In this document: piece after piece, positions 1 through 8,540 of the stretch | Numbering within the stretch: the stretch's first letter is position 1 | Layout of the letters: each line of letters starts with the position of its first letter | NCBI GenBank assembly: GCA_910587165.1 | Contig: CAJUKP010000036.1 | Span: 1 to 17,618 of the forward strand | Direction: 5' to 3' | Source of the DNA: an uncultured Duncaniella sp. | GTDB taxonomy: Bacteria; Bacteroidota; Bacteroidia; Bacteroidales; Muribaculaceae | Length of the DNA: 17,618 bases | Made by a program: the position numbers and the translations under genes | Notes under the pieces: model-generated | What the model was told of the DNA's origin: nothing | Database searches by the model: none | Seen by the model: only the letters and a program-made list of their open reading frames with translations

Positions 1-69
1 CTCTGATTATGAATAATTTACCTCAAAAATACATCCACTCTGGTTTCACATTTGTGTTTAAACAACCTC

Positions 70-1464
70 TTAGAGAAGTTCACGGGGATTGGTGATACAT
101 CCGGTGACAGCGGCAGCCGCGGCCACGAGCGGTCCGGCGAGTATGGTGCGTGAACCGGGTCCTTGACGCCCCTCAAAGTTGCGGTTGGAGGTCGAGACGG
201 CAAGTTTTCCGGAGGGGATCTTGTCGTCGTTCATGGCCAGACAGGCCGAGCATCCGGGTTGACGGATCTCAAATCCGGCATCGGTGAAGATTTTGTCAAG
301 CCCTTCCTCGCGTATCTGACGGTCAACATTCCAGGAGCCGGGCACGAGCCACGCGGTCACGCCGGGATGTTTCTTCCGTCCCCGGACAATGGATGCGAAA
401 GCCCTGAAATCTTCTATGCGGCCGTTGGTGCATGATCCGATGAACACATAGTCGACTGGCTTGCCCACCAGTTTCTCCCCCTCCTTGAATCCCATATAGG
501 CGAGGGCCTTGTCGAATGATATTTTCCCTTGTTCATCTCCGGGAGCCGCAGGCACAGGGTCGTTGATGCCGATTCCCATACCGGGATTGGTGCCGAAGGT
601 GATGCGGGGCTCGATATCTTCGGCATGGAATGTCACCTCGCGGTCAAATACCGCGTCGGGATCGGAAGGAAGAGTGCGCCAATAGGCCACGGCTTTATCC
701 CATTCCTCACCTTCCGGAGCATATTCACGCCCTTTGACATATTCGAATGTTGTCTCGTCGGGGGCTATCATTCCGCCTCGCGCGCCCATTTCGATGGATA
801 GATTGCACACTGTGAGGCGCTCTTCCATGCTGAGGTTGCGTATTGCTTCTCCGGCATATTCCACGAAGTATCCTGTGGCTCCGCCGGTGGTCATTTGTGC
901 TATGATATATAAGGCGATATCCTTGGCCGTCACTCCGGGTTTGAGCCGACCCTCGACATTGATGCGCATTGTCTTGGGTTTATTCTGGATGATGCACTGG
1001 GACGCGAGTACCATCTCCACCTCGGAGGTGCCTATGCCGAATGCCACGGCTCCCACGGCTCCGTGGGTTGATGTGTGCGAGTCACCGCACACTATCGTTG
1101 CCCCCGGCAGAGTCAGGCCGTTCTCAGGCCCGATGACATGGATTATGCCGTTTTTCGGATGTCCGATACCGAAATAGGTCACGCCGAATTCGGAGGCGTT
1201 TCCGCAAAGGGTATCGACCTGGTTGCGTGACACGGGATCGGCTATCGGTTTGTCCTGGTCAACGGTGGGTATGTTATGGTCGGGGGAGCAGAATGTGCGT
1301 TCCGGGCGGAACACTTTCAGTCCACGCTCCCTGAGTCCTGCGAATGCCTGTGGGCTTGTCACTTCATGACAGTAATGGCGGTCAATGTAAAGCTGGTCCG
1401 GGCCGTCGGTGATATGGTTGACCACATGGGCGTCCCAGATTTTGTCGAAAAGGGTCTTTGCCAT
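70..1464 (-). CDS. leuC: 3-isopropylmalate dehydratase large subunit
   Basis: Isomerises 2-isopropylmalate to 3-isopropylmalate in leucine synthesis; it works in the cytoplasm as a heterodimer with LeuD. The 464-residue length is normal for the bacterial large subunit. The aconitase-type iron-sulfur ligands are visible: Cys345 in FIGSCTNGR, and Cys405 and Cys408 in PGCSACLAMN. The substrate-site stretch VCGDSHTSTHGA lies at about 126-136, and the C-terminus has the family ending GSRTILAGPLVAAAA. The start MAKTLFDKIWDAHVV is the usual family start. It lies 84 bp downstream of leuA in the same direction, so co-transcription is likely. The partner leuD is not in the window; the 69 bases after the stop contain no start for it, so it would begin beyond the left edge. 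Confidence 0.97.
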   Translation of the reverse strand: MAKTLFDKIWDAHVVNHITDGPDQLYIDRHYCHEVTSPQAFAGLRERGLKVFRPERTFCSPDHNIPTVDQDKPIADPVSRNQVDTLCGNASEFGVTYFGIGHPKNGIIHVIGPENGLTLPGATIVCGDSHTSTHGAVGAVAFGIGTSEVEMVLASQCIIQNKPKTMRINVEGRLKPGVTAKDIALYIIAQMTTGGATGYFVEYAGEAIRNLSMEERLTVCNLSIEMGARGGMIAPDETTFEYVKGREYAPEGEEWDKAVAYWRTLPSDPDAVFDREVTFHAEDIEPRITFGTNPGMGIGINDPVPAAPGDEQGKISFDKALAYMGFKEGEKLVGKPVDYVFIGSCTNGRIEDFRAFASIVRGRKKHPGVTAWLVPGSWNVDRQIREEGLDKIFTDAGFEIRQPGCSACLAMNDDKIPSGKLAVSTSNRNFEGRQGPGSRTILAGPLVAAAAAVTGCITNPRELL

Positions 1465-1548
1465 AGAAATCGTACTTCTTTTGGGTGTGGGTGTGTTTTT
1501 GGATGAGCGACAGTCGGCGGTCGGTTGGATACTGCCGTGTGTGTGAGC

Positions 1549-3045
1549 TCAGCGGACGAACTTGTTGATGGCGTCGATGAAGGCCTCGGCACTTGCCGCC
1601 ACAATGTCGGTATTGGCCGAGAATCCGTAGTAGGACGCTCCTTCGTGCTCGACAGTCATGTGGACCTTGCCTATGTCGTTGCTTCCCTTGTTGATGGCCT
1701 GTATGAGGAATTCCTTGACAAGCATCCGGCGGCGTATGATGATCTTGATGGCCGAGATGGCGGCGTCGACCGGACCGTTGCCCGAAGCGCAGGCCTCGAA
1801 CTTCTCTCCGGCAATGTCGAGCCCCACGCTTGCCACAGAGTGGACTCCCACGCCTGAGGTGACCTGAAGAAAATCGAGCTTGATGCGGTTTGATGCCTTA
1901 CGGTGCTGTCCGGCGAGCATGAGCACATCGTCGTCGTTGATTTCCTTCTTGCGGTCTGCAAGCTTGAGAAACTCCTCGTATGCCTTGTCAAGCTGTTCGG
2001 TAGTCAGCTCGATTCCGAGCACGTGGAGACGATGTTTGAGCGCCGCGCGGCCCGAACGGGCGGTGAGCACGATCGAGTTCTCGTCAATGCCGACATCCCG
2101 CGGATCTATGATCTCGTAGCTCTCACGGTTCTTGAGCACACCATCCTGATGGATGCCCGAGGAATGGGCGAACGCATTGCGTCCCACGATGGCTTTGTTG
2201 GGCTGGACGGGCATATTCATGAGACTTGACACCATGCGTGACACCGGGGTGATCTTGGTGGCGTTGATGTTTGTGTCGATCCCGAGCTCGCGGTGGGAGC
2301 GGAAGGTCATGACCACTTCCTCGAGGGCAGTGTTGCCGGCTCTTTCTCCGATACCGTTTATAGTCACCTCCGCCTGACGGGCTCCGTTGACAATTCCGGC
2401 CACGGTGTTGGCGGTAGCCATTCCGAGATCGTTGTGGCAGTGGGTGGCTATCGTGACTTTGTCGATACCGTCCACATGGTCCATGAGATATTTTATCTTC
2501 TCTCCGAACTGCCAGGGCAGGCAATATCCGGTGGTGTCCGGGATATTTATCACAGTGGCTCCGGCCTTGATGACGGCCTCGACCACCCGGGCGAGATATT
2601 CATTGTCGGTGCGGCCGGCGTCCTCGGCATAGAACTGCACATCCTCGACAAATTTCTTAGCGTATGACACAGCGCGTACCGCACGCTCGAGGATCTCCTC
2701 ACGGTTGGAGTTGAATTTATACTTGATATGAGGATCGGAAGTGCCTATACCGGTGTGGATACGTGGATGCTTGGCATATTTAAGCGCCTCGGCGGCCACC
2801 CGGATGTCATTCTCGACGGCACGGGTGAGCGCGCAGATGGTGGGCCATGTCACCGCTTTTGATATCTCCACTACGGAATTGAAGTCTCCGGGACTGGACA
2901 CGGGAAATCCGGCTTCGATGACATCGACTCCGAGAGCCTCGAGCGCCTTTGCCACCTCGATTTTCTCGACCGTGTTGAGCTGGCATCCCGGCACCTGTTC
3001 GCCGTCGCGGAGAGTCGTGTCAAATATGAATAATCTGTCGCTCAT
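1549..3045 (-). CDS. leuA: 2-isopropylmalate synthase
   Basis: Condenses acetyl-CoA with 2-oxoisovalerate, the committed step of leucine synthesis. The HMGL-like TIM barrel begins at once: the metal and substrate motif FDTTLRDGEQ is at residues 8-17 (Asp9 metal ligand), and the second metal motif is H202-C-H204 in THCHNDLGMA. VTINGIGERAGNTALEE follows. The last ~130 residues form the LeuA dimerisation or allosteric domain (GKVHMTVEHEGASYYGFSAN), where leucine feedback normally acts. At 498 residues it matches the short bacterial LeuA class. It is first in a leuA-leuC unit and has its own strong-looking promoter just upstream. No leader peptide or attenuator is visible, because the predicted leader is only about 20 bases. 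Confidence 0.96.
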   Translation of the reverse strand: MSDRLFIFDTTLRDGEQVPGCQLNTVEKIEVAKALEALGVDVIEAGFPVSSPGDFNSVVEISKAVTWPTICALTRAVENDIRVAAEALKYAKHPRIHTGIGTSDPHIKYKFNSNREEILERAVRAVSYAKKFVEDVQFYAEDAGRTDNEYLARVVEAVIKAGATVINIPDTTGYCLPWQFGEKIKYLMDHVDGIDKVTIATHCHNDLGMATANTVAGIVNGARQAEVTINGIGERAGNTALEEVVMTFRSHRELGIDTNINATKITPVSRMVSSLMNMPVQPNKAIVGRNAFAHSSGIHQDGVLKNRESYEIIDPRDVGIDENSIVLTARSGRAALKHRLHVLGIELTTEQLDKAYEEFLKLADRKKEINDDDVLMLAGQHRKASNRIKLDFLQVTSGVGVHSVASVGLDIAGEKFEACASGNGPVDAAISAIKIIIRRRMLVKEFLIQAINKGSNDIGKVHMTVEHEGASYYGFSANTDIVAASAEAFIDAINKFVR

Positions 3046-3070
3046 AAGAATCTTTAATGTTTTAGAACTG

Positions 3071-3104
3071 CAAAGTTAATAATTATTTCTAAAAACAATA
3101 CAAA
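3071..3104 (-). promoter_or_regulatory. Bacteroidetes-type promoter of leuA
   Basis: Read on the minus strand, TTTG (3101-3104) is followed after 22 bases by TAACTTTG (3071-3078). This matches the known Bacteroidetes -33/-7 pattern TTTG ... TAnnTTTG. It would start transcription about 20 bases before the leuA ATG. Confidence 0.75.
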
Positions 3105-3149
3105 TCAAGCGAAATTTTAATCGGACTGTGCGGCTGTATGTCGTCCAAA

Positions 3150-3860
3150 TCACTTTTTCAGCGCATCCAGTGCCGCTATGAGGCTATTTTTAAAAGAACG
3201 GGACAGAGGCACCGCTATTGATTGTTCCATAACTACGGAGGAACCCACAGATCTGATGCGGGAGATATTGACGGCATAGGACTTGTGGACACGGTGGAAT
3301 TCATTCTCCGGCAATTGAGATAAAAGATCCTTGAGTGTGGATCTTGTTGTGATGCGGTCGTCAGTTGTTGTGATCCTCACATAGTTCTCACACGCTTCCA
3401 GATATATTATATCGTTCAGATCTATACGATGGGTGATTCTGTCGGCCCGGATGACGATATGGTTCTTGCCAGAGATGCCTTTACGATAGTCCACAAACCG
3501 GATGGCTTTGTCCAAGGATTGACAGAAGCGGGTGAATGACACCGGCTTCAACAGATAGTCGCAGACATTGAGCTCGTATCCTCTAAGTGCATATCGCTCG
3601 TAAGCCGTGACAATGATGAATGCGGTCCGGAGCTCCACTGATGCAATGAAGTCGAGTCCTGATTGGCCGGGCATTTCAATGTCCATGAAAATGATGTCAG
3701 GAGCATTGTGATTCCTGAGATATACGTCAAGTGCGGTGACATCGGTCAACTCTGCCAGGCAGGTCAGATGTTGAACCCGGTTCACATAGCTTCTCAGACC
3801 ATGACGTGCGGTATGTTCATCGTCAACAATGATGCATGAATAGCAGGGAGGGGTTGTCAT
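3150..3860 (-). CDS. LytTR-family response regulator
   Basis: Response regulator of 236 residues, expected to be phosphorylated by the kinase encoded just upstream and to bind DNA. The receiver domain (about 8-125) has the acidic pair Asp13-Asp14, phospho-acceptor Asp60 in IIFMDIEMPG, Thr85, and Lys105 in YLLKPVSF. The LytTR DNA-binding domain (about 138-234) carries the typical ENYVRI and FHRVHKSYAVNISRI segments. Its ATG overlaps the stop of the kinase gene as ATGA (3857-3860), implying translational coupling and a stoichiometric pair. Which genes it controls is not known; two direct repeats upstream of the barrel gene in the same unit are candidate targets. Confidence 0.93.
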   Translation of the reverse strand: MTTPPCYSCIIVDDEHTARHGLRSYVNRVQHLTCLAELTDVTALDVYLRNHNAPDIIFMDIEMPGQSGLDFIASVELRTAFIIVTAYERYALRGYELNVCDYLLKPVSFTRFCQSLDKAIRFVDYRKGISGKNHIVIRADRITHRIDLNDIIYLEACENYVRITTTDDRITTRSTLKDLLSQLPENEFHRVHKSYAVNISRIRSVGSSVVMEQSIAVPLSRSFKNSLIAALDALKK

Positions 3861-4849
3861 AGTTTGATTTTCAGATGAGCATGATAGATACCGTTGTCAT
3901 TACCGGTGGAGAATTCATGTCCGCCGCCGTAGAGGAGTCCAAGCCGGCGGCGCAGATTGTCAAGACCTATTCCGGAAGGTTTCTCTTGAATTGTGTCAGA
4001 CCGTGAGGTGGAATTGTCAACAGTGAATTCTATGAAACCGATGTCGCGTTTCAGGGAGATTTTTATTTTCCGTGGTGTTCCACCGGAGTGTTTCATGGCG
4101 TTCTCCACGAGCGGGAGCAGGAGATGTCTGTGGATCACATCGGATCCGTAACGCCGGTCAATGGAAATATCAATGTCATAGAGATCCTCAAATCTGGCAC
4201 GGTAAAGCTCGATATAACTTTCCAACACTTCAATTTCTCTCTCAACGCTGACGGGACTGTCATCCTGGTATAATTGCGAGCGGAGCAGATTGGACAGGTG
4301 CTCGACAATACCGCGGGCTTTCTCATTTGTCTCATCTATGCTGAAATAAATGGTGTTCAGCATATTGAAAAGGAAATGCGGATGGATCTGCTCGCGCAGC
4401 AAACGCAGATCGGCCTCTGCCTTGGCTTTTCCTGCTTCCTGTTCCAGAAGCCTTGCCTCGGTATATTTCCGGTAGAGATAGTTGCTTTTGGTGGAAAGAT
4501 GAAGCCACAATGCCATAAGACAGACTATTACCACGGGAATCACAAGATGAGGGAGCTCGGATGCGAGTGGTACGTCATGAGACATCCACATGACAAGAAG
4601 GGAGAATGTAAGAGCGAAGAGAGTGACGGCTGAATACTCGAAAAACGGTGATACAGTTCTTCTGACACAGTATTTCACCCATTTCTCAGCCAGATAGAAT
4701 CCAAGATAATTGAATATGAGTATACCTGACAGTTCAGTAGCAATGAATTGCCATGAATGTGACAGGTAGCGGTCGCCCGTCGGCCAGTCGTTTGCCAGTC
4801 TGATCAACATGAATTGAATGACCGCGAATATTAGAGGAGCTAATTTCAT
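3857..4849 (-). CDS. LytS/YpdA-type sensor histidine kinase
   Basis: Membrane sensor kinase of 330 residues. About four hydrophobic segments fill the first 120 residues (near 5-20, 35-55, 72-90 and 102-119), with no large periplasmic domain, so the signal is probably sensed in or near the membrane. A short charged linker (about 125-152) leads to the His_kinase box QIHPHFLFNMLN, with His158 the likely phosphorylated residue. The ATP-binding domain follows with LLLPLVENAMKH (N box) and SGIGLDNLRRRLGLLYG (G box). It lies between the barrel-protein gene (11 bp gap) and its LytTR regulator (4-bp overlap), so the three form one transcript. The ligand cannot be inferred. Confidence 0.93.
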   Translation of the reverse strand: MKLAPLIFAVIQFMLIRLANDWPTGDRYLSHSWQFIATELSGILIFNYLGFYLAEKWVKYCVRRTVSPFFEYSAVTLFALTFSLLVMWMSHDVPLASELPHLVIPVVIVCLMALWLHLSTKSNYLYRKYTEARLLEQEAGKAKAEADLRLLREQIHPHFLFNMLNTIYFSIDETNEKARGIVEHLSNLLRSQLYQDDSPVSVEREIEVLESYIELYRARFEDLYDIDISIDRRYGSDVIHRHLLLPLVENAMKHSGGTPRKIKISLKRDIGFIEFTVDNSTSRSDTIQEKPSGIGLDNLRRRLGLLYGGGHEFSTGNDNGIYHAHLKIKL

Positions 4850-4860
4850 AAGTTTGTCAT

Positions 4861-7020
4861 TTACAAATTTACACGATTAAGTTCTTCAATCCAAATGTTA
4901 CGGTCCGCTTTATCTTTTTTTCTCTGTCCGCCACTGAAACGGTAGGATATCGACAGTCCTATTTTCCTCATATCCTCGAATTCTTTCTCGCATAGTGTCG
5001 CTTTCCTGCCTGAAAGGTATATTGTTGATATTGAATGGTTGGTGTTGAATATGTCTTTCACATAGGCCGAAATGGAGATCCTCCCGTTGTAAAACCTTCG
5101 TCTGATACCGATATACGTGTTCCAGACTGAGGAAGCACGTGCCTGACCGAAAGCAACCGGACCTCTGAATGACAGTTTGATTTCAGCGGAGATGGCAAAA
5201 GGAAGTGTCAGCGAATTCCTTATTTCAAACATCGGGGTGAAAAGGTTGTTGGATCCGGTATTCAGAAATGCCGGCAGACGGTATCCGGAGTAAATGAGAC
5301 CGGCATTGGCCATGATATTCCCCCATCCGGTTAGACGGATGTCGCCGCATGAGGCTGAAAGAAGAATCTGCAGATGCCGCGGAAAGTTTTCCGGGGTTAC
5401 ATACACGACTTTATCTGTAAGCTCCCTGTAACACTTCACGATCTCCCCGGATGTGTTTGTGGCAGAAAGAAGAAATCTGAGTGACCTGTTGTCAGACCAT
5501 GCAATGCTCAAGGAATGGGCGGTGGATTCTTTCAGATTGATGTTGCCACCGACATGGGTAATGTCATCAAATACGTGGATGAATGGATCGAGATCGGCGA
5601 AACGGGGACGTGTGACCTTGCAGGCATAGGATAACAGCCACGAACTCTCAGGTGAACTGTTGAGTGATAATGATAGGGACGGGTAGATGTGGAAAGATTT
5701 ATCGGACATATCGTGAGGTAAGGCGCTTTCATTGCCGGAGAATGATGTGCTCAGATTGCTTTGCTCCGCTCTTATTCCGGCGGTTATTTTCAGCCTATCG
5801 TAAGAAGCTGTGCCTTCGGCATATATCGCGTTTACATTTTCCTCATATCCGAATGATGAGCCCAACCCATCCGGCGATAATGTGCCATCGGTCTCGGTTG
5901 ACGAATAATTACCGTCGCTGTCGAGCTTCACATACGAAAGCCTCAAGCCTGACGAGATTGTCCAGTTGGCTGACAAGGTGTATCTCCAGTCAAAAGTACC
6001 GACTATTCCGAGTGTGTGTCCGCACATATCTCCCTCAAGATCTGTTCCTGTATTGTCATTCATGAACTGCCGTTCCGAATTGGTGTGTCTGAAAAAGTCA
6101 CACGCGGCGGTCCATTTTCCCTCCCTTCCGCTAAGATCCCGGTTCAGATAGATACCTCCGTATATGTTTCCGGTCCGGAAACGTGCATTGTTTGAAGTTA
6201 CGGTCGGTTCATTGACAAACGGGACGGTGGTCCGCATCACAGCAGGTTCACGTCGTCTGTGATAGTTGTAATTTAATGATATCCCGGCAGATATTGGCCT
6301 GTCAGTCTTATAGTCGTAAGAGAGTGATACGAAGTGCATGGCATCATGTCTGACACGGTCATATTTCTGTAAGAGTCTCTCCTGATAGTCAAGATATGGT
6401 CTGTCTGTGACCAGTTCGGACGGATCCCGTTTAAGAAATGTGGAATAATTGAAGGATAGGTTGCCGTTGGAATTGTTAAGTTCGACATTGGCTGAAGCGT
6501 ACATTTTCCGGGCTTTGCCGGCTTCGCTGTTGAGATTGGCCGTTGTTGAGTATCCTTTCTCGCGCTTACGCCGCCGGCGTATGTTGAGTGAAATGATCGG
6601 ATCAGAACCAGCCCGTCTGGCTCCGGGAGTATTGATGATCTCAATGTTGTCAATCTCCGTCACCGGGAGAGATTGTAGATAGTTGACCAAAGCATCACCT
6701 GTCAATATTGATTTTCGTCCGTCAATAAGGACGGAAAGTCCCTGCATTCCGTTGAGCATGAAGTCTCCTTTATTGCTCACGGTTATCCCTGGCAGTGCCT
6801 TAATGGCTTCCAGAAGATTGCCCTGACTACCGGAGATCGAGGCTGAAGGTATATAGGTGATACGGTCGGCGCGGATGATGGCCTCCGGGCGTCTGGCTGT
6901 CACTATCACCTCCTGCAGTTCGTTTGGGCGAGGATGAAGTGAATCTGTTGGGTGGGCGGAGAGGTCCTGAATCTGTATTGCCGCGGTAATCAAGGCTAAT
7001 GTTTTCAGATGATTGAACAT
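4861..7020 (-). CDS. Outer-membrane beta-barrel protein with TonB-receptor-like plug
   Basis: Outer-membrane protein of 719 residues, first gene of a unit with a two-component system. An N-terminal signal peptide ends near residue 22 (DLSAH). A plug-like region follows: ELQEVIVTARRPE (about 34-46), then LLEAIKALPGITVSNKG and VLIDGRKSILTG to about residue 150. Alternating hydrophobic and polar strands rich in Tyr, Asn and Ser fill about 175-695, ending MRKIGLSISYRFSGG. A charged tail of about 20 residues follows the last strand, as in the OMP_b-brl_3 family I know. Unlike many family members it has no carboxypeptidase-regulatory-like domain between signal peptide and plug, which makes it short. 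Substrate unknown; it could be a transporter, or a sensor component for the downstream kinase. Confidence 0.88.
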   Translation of the reverse strand: MFNHLKTLALITAAIQIQDLSAHPTDSLHPRPNELQEVIVTARRPEAIIRADRITYIPSASISGSQGNLLEAIKALPGITVSNKGDFMLNGMQGLSVLIDGRKSILTGDALVNYLQSLPVTEIDNIEIINTPGARRAGSDPIISLNIRRRRKREKGYSTTANLNSEAGKARKMYASANVELNNSNGNLSFNYSTFLKRDPSELVTDRPYLDYQERLLQKYDRVRHDAMHFVSLSYDYKTDRPISAGISLNYNYHRRREPAVMRTTVPFVNEPTVTSNNARFRTGNIYGGIYLNRDLSGREGKWTAACDFFRHTNSERQFMNDNTGTDLEGDMCGHTLGIVGTFDWRYTLSANWTISSGLRLSYVKLDSDGNYSSTETDGTLSPDGLGSSFGYEENVNAIYAEGTASYDRLKITAGIRAEQSNLSTSFSGNESALPHDMSDKSFHIYPSLSLSLNSSPESSWLLSYACKVTRPRFADLDPFIHVFDDITHVGGNINLKESTAHSLSIAWSDNRSLRFLLSATNTSGEIVKCYRELTDKVVYVTPENFPRHLQILLSASCGDIRLTGWGNIMANAGLIYSGYRLPAFLNTGSNNLFTPMFEIRNSLTLPFAISAEIKLSFRGPVAFGQARASSVWNTYIGIRRRFYNGRISISAYVKDIFNTNHSISTIYLSGRKATLCEKEFEDMRKIGLSISYRFSGGQRKKDKADRNIWIEELNRVNL

Positions 7021-7041
7021 ATCTAAGGTTTTTATTCAACG

Positions 7042-7074
7042 CAAAGATATGTACTTCATGACTCATGGATGAAA
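7042..7074 (-). promoter_or_regulatory. Probable promoter of the barrel/two-component unit
   Basis: TATCTTTG on the minus strand (7042-7049) fits the -7 consensus TAnnTTTG. The -33 position is only TTTC (7071-7074, 21-base spacer), one base off consensus. A weak -33 would suit a promoter that needs an activator. Confidence 0.55.
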
Positions 7075-7079
7075 TAAGA

Positions 7080-7112
7080 GTGATGTGATGCCGTTTTTCT
7101 GTGATGAATGCC
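7080..7112 (-). repeat. Two direct repeats upstream of the barrel-gene promoter
   Basis: On the minus strand, GGCATTCATCAC (7101-7112) and GGCATCACATCAC (7080-7092) start exactly 20 bases apart, about two helical turns. They lie just upstream of the weak -33 element. LytTR regulators are known to bind paired direct repeats with about this period, so this is a candidate site for the regulator encoded in the same unit. The binding is inference. Confidence 0.4.
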
Positions 7113-7158
7113 AAAAAGCACCGGATAACAAAGTGTTGTTTATTATCCGGTGCTTTTT
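7113..7158 (-). terminator. Rho-independent terminator after glyA
   Basis: A perfect 16-bp inverted repeat: AAAAAGCACCGGATAA (7113-7128) pairs with TTATCCGGTGCTTTTT (7143-7158) around a 14-base loop. On the minus strand the stem ends in a run of five T, so it would end the glyA transcript, 56 bases after its stop codon. The flanking A and T runs mean it could also work in the other direction. Confidence 0.9.
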
Positions 7159-7214
7159 CTGTGCCGTTCAGCCAGTCGATGGCTTATAAGGCTATTGTGT
7201 GATACCTGATGTTA

Positions 7215-8495
7215 TCAGTATGCGAACATCGGGTATGATTCCATTGTGGCGTTGACCTTAGCGCGGACGGCGGCGATGGTCTCGGGGTCAGTGGGGTTGC
7301 GGAGCACGGTGTCGATCATCTCGGCTATCTCACCCATGAGGGGTTCCTTGGCACCGCGGGTGGTGATGGCGGGAGTGCCGAGACGGATGCCGGATGTCTG
7401 GAAGGGTGAACGGGAATCGAAGGGCACCATGTTCTTGTTGGCGGTGATGTCTGCCTCGACGAGAGCTTTCTCTGCAACCTTGCCGGTGAGATCAGGGAAC
7501 TTGCTGCGGAGATCGAGGAGGATGCAGTGGTTTTCGGTTCCACCTGACACGATGTTGTAGCCCATCGACATGAGTGCTTCTGCCAGAGCAGCGGCATTCT
7601 TCTTGACCTGGGTCTGATATGTCTTGAACTCGGGCTGGAGGGCTTCACCGAAGGCTACGGCCTTGGCGGCGATGACGTGTTCGAGCGGGCCGCCCTGTAC
7701 TCCGGGGAATACGGCGGAATCAAGCAGCGAGGACATCATGCGCACAACTCCCTTGGGAGTTTTCTTGCCCCAGGGGTTCTCAAAATCCTTGCCCATCATG
7801 ATCACACCGCCGCGGGGGCCGCGGAGTGTCTTGTGGGTGGTTGAGGTGACGATGTGGGCATATTTGACAGGGTTGTCAAGGAGGCCGGCGGCGATGAGAC
7901 CTGCAGGATGAGCCATGTCAATCATGAGAATGGCACCGATCTCATCGGCGAGGCGACGCATACGGGCATAGTCCCATTCGCGGCTGTAAGCCGAGGCTCC
8001 GCCGACAATGAGGCGGGGACGCTCGCGACGGGCCACTTCCTCCATCTGCTCGTAGTCCACACGTCCGGTCTCGGCGTCGACATTGTATTCGAGGGCCTGG
8101 AACATGAGGCCGGAGAAATTGACGGGGCTTCCGTGGGAGAGATGGCCACCGTGGCTCAGATTGAGGCCGAGGAATTTGTCGCCGGGCTGGAGGCAGGCCA
8201 TGAATACGGCCATGTTGGCCTGTGCGCCGGAGTGGGGCTGCACGTTGGCCCATTCAGCCCCGAAGAGCTGTTTGAGGCGCTCGATGGCGAGTGACTCCAC
8301 TTCGTCGACCACTTCACAGCCTCCGTAGTAACGGTGGCCGGGATAGCCTTCGGCATATTTGTTGGTGAGGCATGAGCCCATGGCCTGCATCACTTGCTCA
8401 CTGACGAAGTTTTCCGACGCGATCAGCTCGATGCCCTTTTTCTGGCGGGCGTGCTCGCGGGAGATGATGTCAAAAACGATCTTGTCTCGTTCCAT
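7215..8495 (-). CDS. glyA: Serine hydroxymethyltransferase
   Basis: Cytoplasmic PLP enzyme that converts serine and tetrahydrofolate to glycine and methylene-tetrahydrofolate. Its 426 residues are typical. The family start region IELIASENFVS is at about 22-32 and KYAEGYPGHRYYGGC at 46-60. The PLP-binding lysine is Lys222 in VTSTTHKTLRGPRGG, and DMAHPAGLIAAG (193-204) supplies the cofactor Asp. It is last in the run pyrB-pyrI-flavin reductase-glyA, 45 bases after the reductase stop, and is followed by a strong terminator. No separate promoter was recognised in the 45-base gap. Confidence 0.97.
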   Translation of the reverse strand: MERDKIVFDIISREHARQKKGIELIASENFVSEQVMQAMGSCLTNKYAEGYPGHRYYGGCEVVDEVESLAIERLKQLFGAEWANVQPHSGAQANMAVFMACLQPGDKFLGLNLSHGGHLSHGSPVNFSGLMFQALEYNVDAETGRVDYEQMEEVARRERPRLIVGGASAYSREWDYARMRRLADEIGAILMIDMAHPAGLIAAGLLDNPVKYAHIVTSTTHKTLRGPRGGVIMMGKDFENPWGKKTPKGVVRMMSSLLDSAVFPGVQGGPLEHVIAAKAVAFGEALQPEFKTYQTQVKKNAAALAEALMSMGYNIVSGGTENHCILLDLRSKFPDLTGKVAEKALVEADITANKNMVPFDSRSPFQTSGIRLGTPAITTRGAKEPLMGEIAEMIDTVLRNPTDPETIAAVRAKVNATMESYPMFAY

Positions 8496-8540
8496 AAATC
8501 TTTGATATGTGTTGTGATTTTTCTATTTGTTCATGAATTG

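Noticed and set aside
18..203. Open frame of 61 codons on the minus strand overlapping the end of leuC
   Set aside because: It lies in another frame of a certain gene and has Arg/Pro-rich, unfamily-like sequence.
3105..3149. Terminator after the response regulator gene
   Set aside because: Only a 4-bp GGAC/GTCC stem with a long loop was found; too weak to call.
8496..8540. Glycine riboswitch or separate promoter before glyA
   Set aside because: The gap is only 45 bases, with no TAnnTTTG box and no riboswitch-like pairing.
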